Positions 6,919 to 14,617 of a DNA stretch of 29,584 nt are shown piece after piece. Origin of the DNA: an uncultured Oscillospiraceae bacterium (lineage in GTDB: Bacteria > Bacillota > Clostridia > Oscillospirales > Oscillospiraceae); assembly GCA_934615645.1 (NCBI GenBank), contig CAKTTR010000021.1, forward strand, positions 1-29,584. The letters are read 5' to 3'. Position 1 is the first letter of the stretch, and every line of letters begins with the position of its first letter. Made by a program: the position numbers and the translations under genes. Below the pieces are notes generated by a model. That model did no database searches, was not told the DNA's origin, and worked only from the letters and a program-made list of their open reading frames with translations.

Positions 6919-8172
6919 ATGGGTATTATTACAAGTCTTACGAGAATGTGGCTCACGCGGACGGTACAGCCCTTTACCTTCAGAAACGAATTTGACCAGC
7001 AACTGCCTTTTGCCGCGTGTGAAAAGCTTGGGCTGTATGTGCATATCCCGTTTTGCAAAAGCATCTGCAATTTCTGCCCATATTGCAAGGTGCGGTATTC
7101 GGCCCAGCAGTGTGACGCGTACATAGATGCACTGCTCCAGGAAATCCATCTTGTGGGCAGCCAGCATGCAGGGCGAAAGCCTGTGACTAGCCTCTATTTT
7201 GGCGGCGGGACACCGGCCCTTGCGGCAAGCCGCATCAAAGAAATTGTGGACGCGCTGCAGGAGCATTTTCTCATCACGGAGGGGATTGGCCTGGAGCTTC
7301 ACCCGGAAAATGTGAATGTGGAAGTGCTGCGCACGCTGAAAGACGCAGGTGTAACGAAAATCAGCATCGGGATCCAATCGTTCTGCGATAAGTATCAAAA
7401 GATCCTGGGTAGAAAGACCGTAGATACCGCAGCCATGCAGGCGGCCCTGGCGGCGGTCCCTTTTGAGACGGTATCGATGGACTTCATCTTTGCGCTGCCC
7501 GGGCAGACCTACGAGGATCTGAGATCGGATCTTGCGCAGGCCTTTTCCCTGGGGGCAAACCATGTCGCCATCTATCCATTTATTGATTTTACCTTTACGC
7601 AGAGCCCGGTTCCAGCAATGCCGAAAAAAGAAAAGCGCGCCTTGCTGGACGCCATCACCCAATACTGCTTGAACCAGGGCTATACGCGCAGCTCGATCTG
7701 GACATTTTCAAGCGAACCGGATGCGAATTACTCCTCCATGACCAGAGAGAATTTCCTCGGCTTTGGCTGCTCTGCGACGAGCCTATTCCACACGCAGTTT
7801 AAGATCAATACCTTCGACGTCGCCGCGTACTGTGAAAGGATCCGTGCGGGCAGGCTTGCGACCTCCTTAACGCTCCGCTTTACCAAGCGCCAGCGGATGA
7901 TCTACTGGCTGTTCTGGACGGCGTACAGCACCAAGGTGGCAGCAGGCGATTTTGAGAAATTCTTTGGCGTGCCGCTGAAAAAGATGTATGGCTTTGAGCT
8001 GTGGCTTGCAAAGCAGCTTGGGTTCCTCACGAAGCAGGGGGATACCTATGAGATGACCTGCAAGGGTGCTTTTTATTATCACTACTACGAGAATTTTTAC
8101 ACGCTGTCTTATATCGACAAGATGTGGGGTATCCTGCGAAAAGAGGCGTTCCCGGAATATATTACTTTATAA
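6919..8172 (+). CDS. HemN/HemW-like radical SAM protein
   Basis: A 417-residue protein of the coproporphyrinogen III oxidase-like radical SAM group. The motif HIPFCKSICNFCPYC gives C46-x3-C50-x2-C53 plus a neighbouring C56; GGGTP at 95-99 is the SAM-binding segment. The C-terminal ~100 residues resemble the HemN_C wing. This group includes true HemN, the heme chaperone HemW and anaerobic heme-cleaving methyltransferases such as ChuW/HutW, so the name does not give a function. An N-terminal extension of about 38 residues precedes the motif. TAGGAGGCC, overlapping the stop of the upstream gene, is an excellent ribosome binding site. The product very likely works with the other radical SAM protein in one pathway. 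The operon ends at the terminator at 8180. Confidence 0.85.
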   Translation: MGIITSLTRMWLTRTVQPFTFRNEFDQQLPFAACEKLGLYVHIPFCKSICNFCPYCKVRYSAQQCDAYIDALLQEIHLVGSQHAGRKPVTSLYFGGGTPALAASRIKEIVDALQEHFLITEGIGLELHPENVNVEVLRTLKDAGVTKISIGIQSFCDKYQKILGRKTVDTAAMQAALAAVPFETVSMDFIFALPGQTYEDLRSDLAQAFSLGANHVAIYPFIDFTFTQSPVPAMPKKEKRALLDAITQYCLNQGYTRSSIWTFSSEPDANYSSMTRENFLGFGCSATSLFHTQFKINTFDVAAYCERIRAGRLATSLTLRFTKRQRMIYWLFWTAYSTKVAAGDFEKFFGVPLKKMYGFELWLAKQLGFLTKQGDTYEMTCKGAFYYHYYENFYTLSYIDKMWGILRKEAFPEYITL

Positions 8173-8179
8173 AAAATAA

Positions 8180-8212
8180 AAACAGGCATGGCAGCTACCA
8201 TGCCTGTTTTGG
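8180..8212. terminator. Two-way intrinsic terminator
   Basis: AAACAGGCATGG at 8180-8191 pairs perfectly with CCATGCCTGTTT at 8198-8209. The hairpin is flanked by an A-run on the left and a T-run on the right, so it can end both the radical SAM operon (plus) and the nucleotidyltransferase gene (minus). Confidence 0.92.
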
Positions 8213-8220
8213 AAATTCGC

Positions 8221-9150
8221 TTATGCTTTGTTCAGATTTGCTGGGTCCCAAAGGCGCGCCGGGTAGATTCCCTGGGCGGTCATCTCTGCCAGGGCGGACT
8301 GGACGGATTCCAGATCCTCCCGGTAAGTAACGCCGTGCCACTGGGCGTTTGTCTTGAGGACGCGGACAGTGCCCAAGCCCTCGTGGATCTGTGCGTCTGC
8401 CACGCTGGGGAGGAAATACTCCCCCTTCAGGGGATTCTCCGCCAGGGTTTTGTCTAAAAATGCGGGCATCCGGCGCCAGAGCTCATCAAGGATCATCGGG
8501 CGGAAGCCCCAGAGATTCATGGAGACGACGGTATCGCCCGGCAGGGGGTATTCCCGGTCGCCCTCCAGATAGGCGGCGTCCGCGCCGCGCTTTTCAATAT
8601 GCGTGCGCTCTGTGATGCCGGTCAGGAAGCCATTTTCCATCTGGCAGATTCCCCGGGCGACGTAGCCGAATTCCGTGACCGTGTTGCGCAGCTGGTAGCC
8701 GACCATCGCGTGGGCATTGGGCGCGCCATCGGCAGCCAGGAACTGATAGATGGCCTGCATGGCGTCGCGCCCATAATAGTCATCGGCGTTGATGACGGCG
8801 AAGGGCTGGTCCCGCAGCGCCTCAGCGGCGCAGGCGACGGCGTGCCCCGTCCCCCACGGCTTGACGCGGCCTGCCGGGACTTCATAGCCCTGGGGCAGGC
8901 AGTCCAGCCTCTGGTGAACATATTGCACCTCAAAAAACGGCGCGATGTGCGCGCCGATGGCTTGCCGGAAATCCGGCTCCATTTCGGGCTTGATGATAAA
9001 AATGACCTTCCGGAACCCGGCACGCCAGGCGTCATAAAGGGAAAAGTCAATGAGAATATGACCATTGGCATCGACCGGCGTGATCTGCTTGGGGCCGCCG
9101 AAGCGGCTGCCCATCCCGGCGGCCATGATCAAAAGAGCAGGTTGGTTCAT
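8221..9150 (-). CDS. Nucleotidyltransferase (sugar-phosphate NTP-transferase family)
   Basis: A 309-residue protein of the NTP_transferase fold. The N-terminus ALLIMAAGMGSRFGGPKQ holds the G-x-G-x-R...K nucleotide-binding loop, and FAVINADDYYGRDAM (about 110-125) carries the metal-binding aspartates. Such enzymes join a sugar phosphate, or a similar phosphate, to a nucleoside triphosphate to give an NDP-sugar; the actual substrate cannot be told. The start at 9150 is chosen over the further upstream in-frame start at 9243. The latter falls inside the -35 box of a good promoter, while GAGGAGA precedes 9150. It stands alone between two terminators. Confidence 0.85.
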   Translation of the reverse strand: MNQPALLIMAAGMGSRFGGPKQITPVDANGHILIDFSLYDAWRAGFRKVIFIIKPEMEPDFRQAIGAHIAPFFEVQYVHQRLDCLPQGYEVPAGRVKPWGTGHAVACAAEALRDQPFAVINADDYYGRDAMQAIYQFLAADGAPNAHAMVGYQLRNTVTEFGYVARGICQMENGFLTGITERTHIEKRGADAAYLEGDREYPLPGDTVVSMNLWGFRPMILDELWRRMPAFLDKTLAENPLKGEYFLPSVADAQIHEGLGTVRVLKTNAQWHGVTYREDLESVQSALAEMTAQGIYPARLWDPANLNKA

Positions 9151-9214
9151 GGAAGATGATCTCCTCTTCTTTGCCGCAGCGCAGGCGGCAGGTATCAGTA
9201 GAGCGCTATAGATT

Positions 9215-9243
9215 AGAGTACCGCCAAAAGGCCATTTTGTCAA
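9215..9243 (-). promoter_or_regulatory. Promoter of the nucleotidyltransferase gene
   Basis: On the minus strand TTGACA (9238-9243) and TACTCT (9215-9220) are 17 bases apart. Transcription would begin near 9208, about 58 bases before the start codon. Confidence 0.7.
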
Positions 9244-9275
9244 CTGGAGATTTGGAAAAATGCGAAATTACGCAG

Positions 9276-9313
9276 AAAACCGCAGGCTTTTTCTTAAAAA
9301 GCTTGCGGTTTTT
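9276..9313 (-). terminator. Intrinsic terminator behind plsC
   Basis: AAAACCGCAGGC (9276-9287) pairs with GCTTGCGGTTTT (9301-9312) across an A/T-rich loop with one internal mismatch. T-runs exist on both strands. It lies between the end of plsC and the nucleotidyltransferase promoter. Confidence 0.85.
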
Positions 9314-9342
9314 TACTGTGATACACGAAAACGGCATCGCCT

Positions 9343-10167
9343 TCAGGCGCCGTCTGCCTGTAGGGCGGCTGCCATCATTGCATGGGCCCGGTCGCCGATC
9401 TGCACTGTGCGCAGGGCGGCGACATCTTCCGCGGGGATCACACCGAGGATCCGGATCCGCACCCGGGTGCGCCGCCGGAAGAGATTGTGATAGATCGCCC
9501 GGGAATTTTCCAGCACAGCAACGACGACGGGCCGCTTTGCCCGCTGGGCGATCTTGAACGCACCGTTGCGGAACGGCAGCAGCTGGCAGGTTTTGCTCGT
9601 CTGCCCCTCGGGGAAGATCGTCATGCAGAGGGGCTGCTCCTGCAGCTGCTTTGCCGCCTGCAGGATGGCCCGTAGGGCCTGCCGGTCGTCGTGCCGGTCC
9701 AGCGGGAGGCACTGCAGCTTGTGCATAAACTGCCGGACGACGGGCAGATCAAAATTCTCCTGCTTTGTGACGAAGCTGAGCCGGGCCTGCCGGGGCAGCG
9801 CGCGGATGAGCAGGACCGGGTCAAAGACGCTCAGGTGATTGCACACCAGCAGATAATTCCCATTCGTCGGTAACTGTTCCAGACCGGTGACCTCCAGGCG
9901 AATGCCCGCCAGCGGGAAGACCAAGCCGCAAAAGGCCCGCAGCAGGTCACCGTAAAACGTACTGCGCCGCATCTGCTGCCGCTCCATGGGGACGAGCAGC
10001 GCAGCGATGGCAAAAAAGAGCAGAAAAACAAGGGTCAGGCCCAGAAACAGGGTAAGCGCCGCCAGCGGCGCTTGCCAAAGTACGGCGGGATGGGCATACC
10101 AGCCCAGCCCATACGTCAGCCCGGCGCTGCCAGCGATGGCAAGCGCTAGAAAAGAATAAAACAGCAA
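9343..10167 (-). CDS. plsC: 1-acyl-sn-glycerol-3-phosphate acyltransferase (PlsC family)
   Basis: A 274-residue membrane acyltransferase that would add the second acyl chain in phosphatidic acid synthesis. Two hydrophobic segments lie at the N-terminus (about 3-25 and 32-58). The catalytic motif is NHLSVFD (H111 and D116, HX4D). FPEGQTSK at 185-192 stands for the usual FPEGTRS block, with Q and T in place of T and R. The only reasonable start is a TTG codon at 10167 with AGGAGAG upstream. It begins 23 bases after the end of fbp and shares that transcript. The exact acyl acceptor is unproven. Confidence 0.85.
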   Translation of the reverse strand: MLFYSFLALAIAGSAGLTYGLGWYAHPAVLWQAPLAALTLFLGLTLVFLLFFAIAALLVPMERQQMRRSTFYGDLLRAFCGLVFPLAGIRLEVTGLEQLPTNGNYLLVCNHLSVFDPVLLIRALPRQARLSFVTKQENFDLPVVRQFMHKLQCLPLDRHDDRQALRAILQAAKQLQEQPLCMTIFPEGQTSKTCQLLPFRNGAFKIAQRAKRPVVVAVLENSRAIYHNLFRRRTRVRIRILGVIPAEDVAALRTVQIGDRAHAMMAAALQADGA

Positions 10168-10190
10168 CGGCGATCTCTCCTATTGCCCGT

Positions 10191-12179
10191 TCAGGGGCGG
10201 TGATCTTCGGTGACAGCACCGGCGCGGTACGCCTGCAGTAGCAGCCGCAGATCGTCGATCCGGGCCTGCAGCTCCCGGCCTTGGTCGGTCTGCGCGATCT
10301 TGACCCGGGACTCCATGTGCTCAAAGACGAGGGTGTGATTGGCAATATCGTGGTCATTGACCAGCGCGTCCTGCCGGCCGGAGAAGGGCTGGTGGGAGAC
10401 GATGCGGATATTGTGGGAATTGTAGATCAAGGTGTAGCCTGCGATGCCGCTGGTGGGCTGGTAGGCTTTGCAGAAGCCGCCGTCGATGACGATCAGCTTG
10501 CCGCCGCCCTTGATGGGACTCTCGCCCTTTTTCGTCTTGACGGGGATGTGCCCGTTGACGATATGGCAGTGGGGCCCGGCCAGGCCAAATTCCTGCAGCA
10601 GCATATCACAGACGGCCGGGTCGTGGTACCAGGTGTAGTAAGCGTTTTTCGGCTCGTCCCAGGTCGTTTTGTCGGCGATCAGGCGGCGCTCAAACGTTGT
10701 CATGCGGTCCCGGCCAAAGATGGGGCTGTTGCGCCCGGCCCAGAGCCACCAGAGGAAGTCCATGCCGAAGAGCCGCTCCGGGGAGCCGGGCTTGTCGTAA
10801 TAGGCTTTTCGGGCGGTCTGCTCGGCATAATCCAGGAAGGCCCGGCCGCAGCGGTCCTTTCCGCCGATGGAGAAGGAGCGCAGCTTGCCGTCGTCCGTCA
10901 TGGGGATGCAGCCGTGGAACAGGAGATTCCCGTTGTAGATCTTATACAGCCCGCCCTTGGAGTACAGGAAGCGGATATGGCGCTGGAGCTTTTCGCTGCG
11001 CCGGAACGATGCGGTCAGCTGGTTGATGACCGCGTCCTCCTCCGCTGTCAGCTGGTAAGGCCGGGCGGGGTCGACGGTCGGGAAGTCGCAGTCCTCCAGC
11101 GGATATGTGACGCCGCCGATGCAGACCGTCTTGGCATCGTAGTCGATCCGATCCAGCAGGAGCCGGTCGGCCATGCCAAATTCTGGTCGGCGCTGCAGCA
11201 GCTGCCCTTCCAGCTTGAAGAGGATGACCGTAATGGCCTTGTACATGCGGGCCGAGAGCAGCTTGTCCTTTTCCGAGGTATCGCCGTCCAGCTCGGTCAG
11301 CTTGACGCGGAAGCAGTGGGTGTCGCAGTCGCGATAGACCTCATTGGCAAAAATGGACAGGGGGCGCAGGGAGATGCCGTAGCCTGTCTCGATAACGTCG
11401 AGGTTGTTGTAGTGAATGGAATTTGCCAGCACCGTCGCCACCAGGACCCGGGAGCCGGAGGCAGCGCCCATCCAGAGAATGTCGTGGTTGCCCCATTGGA
11501 TATCCACGCTGTGGTAATCCAGCAGGGAATCCATCACGACATCTGCCCGGGGGCCGCGGTCGTAAATATCCCCGACAATGTGCATATGGTCCACCGCCAG
11601 TCGCTTGATGACCTGGCAGACAGCCTGGATGACCTCGGCGGCCTGGCCAATATCAATGATGGTGCTGATGATGATGTCATAATAATCCCGCTTGTCCGGC
11701 TCCTCATAGCGGATGTGGAGCAGTTCGTCGATGACGTCGGCATAGCCCTGGGGCAGGGCGTGGCGTACCTTGGAGCGGGTGTATTTGGAGGCCAGGAAGC
11801 GGCACAGCTCAAGCAAACGGTACAGGGTGATCCGGTACCATTCATCCAGGTCCTCCGCCTCCTCGGCGACGAGGGCCAGCTTTTCCTCCGGGTAATAAAT
11901 CAGTGTCGCCAGCTCATTGCGGTCATGCTGGGAGAGGGTCGTGGCAAAGAGTTCGTCCAGCTTTTCCCGAATGACACCGGAGCAGGAGTTGAGCAGGTGC
12001 AAAAACGCCTCGTATTCGCCGTGAATATCCGAGATAAAGTGTTCCGTCCCCTTGGGCAGGTTCATGATCGCCTGCAGATTGATGATCTCCGCCCCGGCGG
12101 CCTGGACCGTCGGGTACTGCTTGCCCAAAAGGCGCAGGAAATGAAGCTGTTCTGGGGTAAATTCTGTTTTCTTCTGCAT
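10191..12179 (-). CDS. fbp: Fructose-1,6-bisphosphatase, class III
   Basis: A 662-residue enzyme, normal length for the Firmicutes class III FBPase. It hydrolyses fructose 1,6-bisphosphate to fructose 6-phosphate in gluconeogenesis. Metallophosphoesterase motifs are clear: FISDIHGEYEAF near residue 50, GDIYDRGP near 205 and WGNHDILWMG near 233. The ATG at 12179 has AGGAGG a few bases upstream. It sits in front of plsC, and behind the PPi-phosphofructokinase group, from which a large hairpin separates it. Its presence next to phosphofructokinase and aldolase genes makes this a central carbon locus. The minus-strand assignment is firm even though a 716-codon frame is open on the plus strand across it. 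Confidence 0.96.
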   Translation of the reverse strand: MQKKTEFTPEQLHFLRLLGKQYPTVQAAGAEIINLQAIMNLPKGTEHFISDIHGEYEAFLHLLNSCSGVIREKLDELFATTLSQHDRNELATLIYYPEEKLALVAEEAEDLDEWYRITLYRLLELCRFLASKYTRSKVRHALPQGYADVIDELLHIRYEEPDKRDYYDIIISTIIDIGQAAEVIQAVCQVIKRLAVDHMHIVGDIYDRGPRADVVMDSLLDYHSVDIQWGNHDILWMGAASGSRVLVATVLANSIHYNNLDVIETGYGISLRPLSIFANEVYRDCDTHCFRVKLTELDGDTSEKDKLLSARMYKAITVILFKLEGQLLQRRPEFGMADRLLLDRIDYDAKTVCIGGVTYPLEDCDFPTVDPARPYQLTAEEDAVINQLTASFRRSEKLQRHIRFLYSKGGLYKIYNGNLLFHGCIPMTDDGKLRSFSIGGKDRCGRAFLDYAEQTARKAYYDKPGSPERLFGMDFLWWLWAGRNSPIFGRDRMTTFERRLIADKTTWDEPKNAYYTWYHDPAVCDMLLQEFGLAGPHCHIVNGHIPVKTKKGESPIKGGGKLIVIDGGFCKAYQPTSGIAGYTLIYNSHNIRIVSHQPFSGRQDALVNDHDIANHTLVFEHMESRVKIAQTDQGRELQARIDDLRLLLQAYRAGAVTEDHRP

Positions 12180-12202
12180 ATTGACCTCCTGTGTTATGGG
12201 AA

Positions 12203-12246
12203 AATCCCCGGCTTTTGCGCGCGGCGCGGCAAAAGGACCGGGGAAA
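12203..12246 (-). terminator. Large hairpin between the small unknown gene and fbp
   Basis: On the minus strand TCCCCGG, three unpaired bases and TTTTGC pair with GCAAAA, one base and CCGGGGA, followed by TTTTCCC. It can end the phosphofructokinase transcript, or partly let it read on into fbp. No clear separate promoter for fbp was found. Confidence 0.65.
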
Positions 12247-12270
12247 ATCCAGCGGCAGCTTGCGCCGGGG

Positions 12271-12492
12271 TTATTTTTTGTTCAGATGCGTGCGGAAGAT
12301 CTCGCGCCCCTCGCTGCTGCATTCGACGACGTCGATGCGTGTGGCCTTTTCCTTGGCGGTTTTCCGCCCGGCGCTGTCCAGATAGAGGACCACGGCGTAA
12401 GCGCCGCCCGCCGGGGTCTGGCCGCGGATGACCTCGACGCCTTCCGGCAGCAGCGCGGGCTTCATGCGGTAGTAATCCAAAAAGGTAAACAT
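12271..12492 (-). CDS. Small conserved-looking protein of unknown function
   Basis: A 73-residue protein without recognisable domain, signal peptide or membrane helix. It is mixed alpha/beta in look, with a hydrophobic strand AYAVVLYLD near residue 31-39 and a lysine-rich tail. The start at 12492 is preferred over the open frame further up because it lies four bases behind the stop of the flavoprotein gene and is preceded by CAGGTGA. It is the third gene of the phosphofructokinase-flavoprotein operon and is followed by a terminator-like hairpin. The operon position is the main support that it is real. Confidence 0.6.
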   Translation of the reverse strand: MFTFLDYYRMKPALLPEGVEVIRGQTPAGGAYAVVLYLDSAGRKTAKEKATRIDVVECSSEGREIFRTHLNKK

Positions 12493-12496
12493 GGCA

Positions 12497-13102
12497 TCAC
12501 CTGATAAAATTCGTTTTTTGTGGGGCCTCCCGGGTGGGGACTGGCGCATCCAGCTGCTGCAGCATCCAGGCCATATTGTCGGCCAGCGTACGCATGACCT
12601 GCAGGCCCTCCAGATCCTGCCGGACCTCGTCCGGCGTGTTGCCGTGGACGGAATTCCAGTATTTGCTGGAGACGATGGGCATATTGGAGATGGTGAAGTA
12701 TTTGTTCAGCCGGTCAAAGGCAGCGCTGGCGCCGCCGCGGCGGCAAGAGACGATGGCTGCGCCAGGCTTGCCGTCAAACGAGGCGGCCGAGGAGTAGAAC
12801 AGCCGGTCCAGTACGGTACAGAGCGCCCCGGCTGCTGAGGCATAATGTACCGGGGAGCCGACGATCATGCCGTCGCACTGGGCCATCTTTTCCTGCAGCT
12901 GGCAGACAATGTCGTTCCGGAAGCAGTGTCCTGTCTTGCGGCAGGCGCCGCAGCCGATGCAGCCGTAATGGGGCCCATCGCCGATGTGGACGATCTCACT
13001 GGCGACACCGTTCTTTTCCAGCTGCCGGGCGATCTCCTCCAGCGCGGTGAAGGTGCAGCCCGCTTTGTGGGGGCTGCCGTTAATCAACAATACTTTTTTC
13101 AT
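12497..13102 (-). CDS. Flavodoxin-family iron-sulfur flavoprotein (NADPH-dependent FMN reductase-like)
   Basis: A 201-residue redox protein. The N-terminus KKVLLINGSPHKAGCT is the FMN phosphate-binding loop. C48-x2-C51-x2-C54-x5-C60 is the compact cysteine motif of the archaeal/clostridial iron-sulfur flavoproteins (Isf), which bind a [4Fe-4S] cluster near FMN. GSPVHYASAAG at about 82-92 is the second flavin loop. The start is the ATG at 13102, with AGAGGTGC upstream; the alternative three codons earlier has no better site. It follows the phosphofructokinase gene by 15 bases and precedes the small gene by four. Its electron partner is unknown. Confidence 0.85.
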   Translation of the reverse strand: MKKVLLINGSPHKAGCTFTALEEIARQLEKNGVASEIVHIGDGPHYGCIGCGACRKTGHCFRNDIVCQLQEKMAQCDGMIVGSPVHYASAAGALCTVLDRLFYSSAASFDGKPGAAIVSCRRGGASAAFDRLNKYFTISNMPIVSSKYWNSVHGNTPDEVRQDLEGLQVMRTLADNMAWMLQQLDAPVPTREAPQKTNFIR

Positions 13103-13117
13103 AAAAAGCACCTCTTC

Positions 13118-14359
13118 TTATTTGGCATAGACCTGTTTCAGCGTGCAGTAGCGGGGCAGGCTGTCGCGCCGCTGGATCTCCGGCTCGCCCTGAATGAGGG
13201 GCAGACAGTAGTCGATGTAGGGGGCGTTAATAAAGTTGCCCGCCTCGTTGATCCATTCCCGGGGCATGAGCTTTTCCGTATTGGCGGCAGCGGCCAGGTC
13301 GAACAGGGCGTACGCGCACTGATAGCCCGCCGGGCCCCGCTGGCAGCGGAAACCAGCCATCTTGCCAGTCTCGCCGGCGATGGCGGATTCCAGCGCGAAG
13401 CGGCCGATCTCATAGGCTTCCTTGACGTCGGTCGCCGAAGCGCAATGGGCGGCGGCGCGCTGGAGCAGGGAGAGTTCGATGCCGCGGACCTTGCCGCCAA
13501 TCTCTTCCTTCAAGACCTCTGCTAGGCGGGAGGCCAGGCCGCCCAGCTGGGCGTGACCAAAACCGTCGTTGGCGGAGATGGCGGCGGAGACAAAGGCGCC
13601 GTCGGCATAATGGATGCCTTCGGAGACGGCGATGACGCAGCCGCCCTTCCGGTCGCAGCATTCCCGGACGTCGGCCAGGAACTGCTCAATATCAAAATCG
13701 ACCTCCGGGACATAGATGAGGTCCGGCCCGCACCCGGCGTAAGAGGCCAGGACGGACGCGGCGGTCAACCAGCCCGCATGACGGCCCATGCATTCGATGA
13801 CGGTGATCATGCCCGCCTCATAGGCCTGGCTGTCCCGGGCGACTTCCATGATGGAGGTCGCGATATATTTGGCTGCCGAGGCAAAGCCGGGGCAGTGGTC
13901 TGTCTCCATCAGGTCATTGTCAATCGTCTTGGGGATGCCAATGACCCGGCACTCCCAGCCAGCCTCGCGCATAAAGCGGGAGATCTTGTTGCAGGTATCC
14001 ATGGAGTCGTTGCCGCCGTTGTAGAAGAAATAGCGGATATCATATTTCTGGAAAATCTCCAGCAGGCGGCGGTAGTCCTTGTCATTTTCCTCCGGCTCGG
14101 TCATTTTATACCGGCAGGAGCCGAGGACGGCGGCGGGGGTCTGCAGCATCAGACGCAGATTTTCCGGGTCCTCTTCGTCCATAATCATCAGCTGATCGTT
14201 CAAAACGCCGCTGATCCCATAGTGCGCTGCATAAACCTTGGTGATCGCTTTGTTTTGCAGCGCGGCCTCAATCAGCCCATAGGCGCTGGCATTGATGACT
14301 GCGGTGGGACCGCCGGATTGGCCGATCAGGCAGCTGCCAACTAATTTCTTATCAGACAT
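13118..14359 (-). CDS. pfp: Phosphofructokinase, probably pyrophosphate-dependent
   Basis: A 413-residue group A phosphofructokinase that phosphorylates fructose 6-phosphate. Substrate choice can be read from two sites. GGNDS at 115-119 has D where ATP enzymes have the second-site G of GGDGS, and PKTIDND at 143-149 has K where they have G (PGTIDND). Both are the marks of pyrophosphate-using enzymes, which work reversibly and save ATP. Other family motifs: GQSGGPTAVINAS at 13-25 and GCGPDLIYVPE in the middle. The N-terminal region resembles clostridial PPi-PFK. GAAGGAGA precedes the ATG. It heads an operon with a flavoprotein gene and a small gene, and is divergent from class II aldolase. Confidence 0.92.
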   Translation of the reverse strand: MSDKKLVGSCLIGQSGGPTAVINASAYGLIEAALQNKAITKVYAAHYGISGVLNDQLMIMDEEDPENLRLMLQTPAAVLGSCRYKMTEPEENDKDYRRLLEIFQKYDIRYFFYNGGNDSMDTCNKISRFMREAGWECRVIGIPKTIDNDLMETDHCPGFASAAKYIATSIMEVARDSQAYEAGMITVIECMGRHAGWLTAASVLASYAGCGPDLIYVPEVDFDIEQFLADVRECCDRKGGCVIAVSEGIHYADGAFVSAAISANDGFGHAQLGGLASRLAEVLKEEIGGKVRGIELSLLQRAAAHCASATDVKEAYEIGRFALESAIAGETGKMAGFRCQRGPAGYQCAYALFDLAAAANTEKLMPREWINEAGNFINAPYIDYCLPLIQGEPEIQRRDSLPRYCTLKQVYAK

Positions 14360-14420
14360 AACGTTTCTCCTTCACAGTTGTTTCTCTTCCTTATTTTTGC
14401 GCCGGTGGCGCTACAAATCC

Positions 14421-14449
14421 AGTATAGCACAGCCGGACGGGGGGTGCAA
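14421..14449 (-). promoter_or_regulatory. Promoter of the phosphofructokinase operon
   Basis: On the minus strand TTGCAC (14444-14449), 17 bases, then TATACT (14421-14426) preceded by TGC, an extended -10. Transcription starts near 14414, 55 bases before the ATG. Confidence 0.75.
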
Positions 14450-14552
14450 TCCCATTTGCCGGGATTGTGGCACTTTGCGCAAAACGGATGGGGGGAAGTT
14501 GTGACTTCTGCTGAAAATCTCGGCGGTCTGCCAGATTTTCCGGCCGCGGCCA

Positions 14553-14582
14553 TTGACGGCACGGGGCCCCAGGGGCTATAAT
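14553..14582 (+). promoter_or_regulatory. Promoter of the aldolase gene
   Basis: TTGACG (14553-14558), 18 bases, TATAAT (14577-14582). The ATG follows 35 bases after the -10, with AAGGAG at 14603-14608 as ribosome binding site. Confidence 0.8.
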
Positions 14583-14617
14583 AGCAATATCATTGTAATA
14601 GATAAGGAGCGTTAGTT

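Noticed and set aside
10281..12431. 716-codon open frame on the plus strand
   Set aside because: It lies opposite fbp, whose metallophosphoesterase motifs are clear. The translation is compositionally odd (rich in V, D, G, A, Q), as expected from the antisense of GC-rich codons, and has no family motif.
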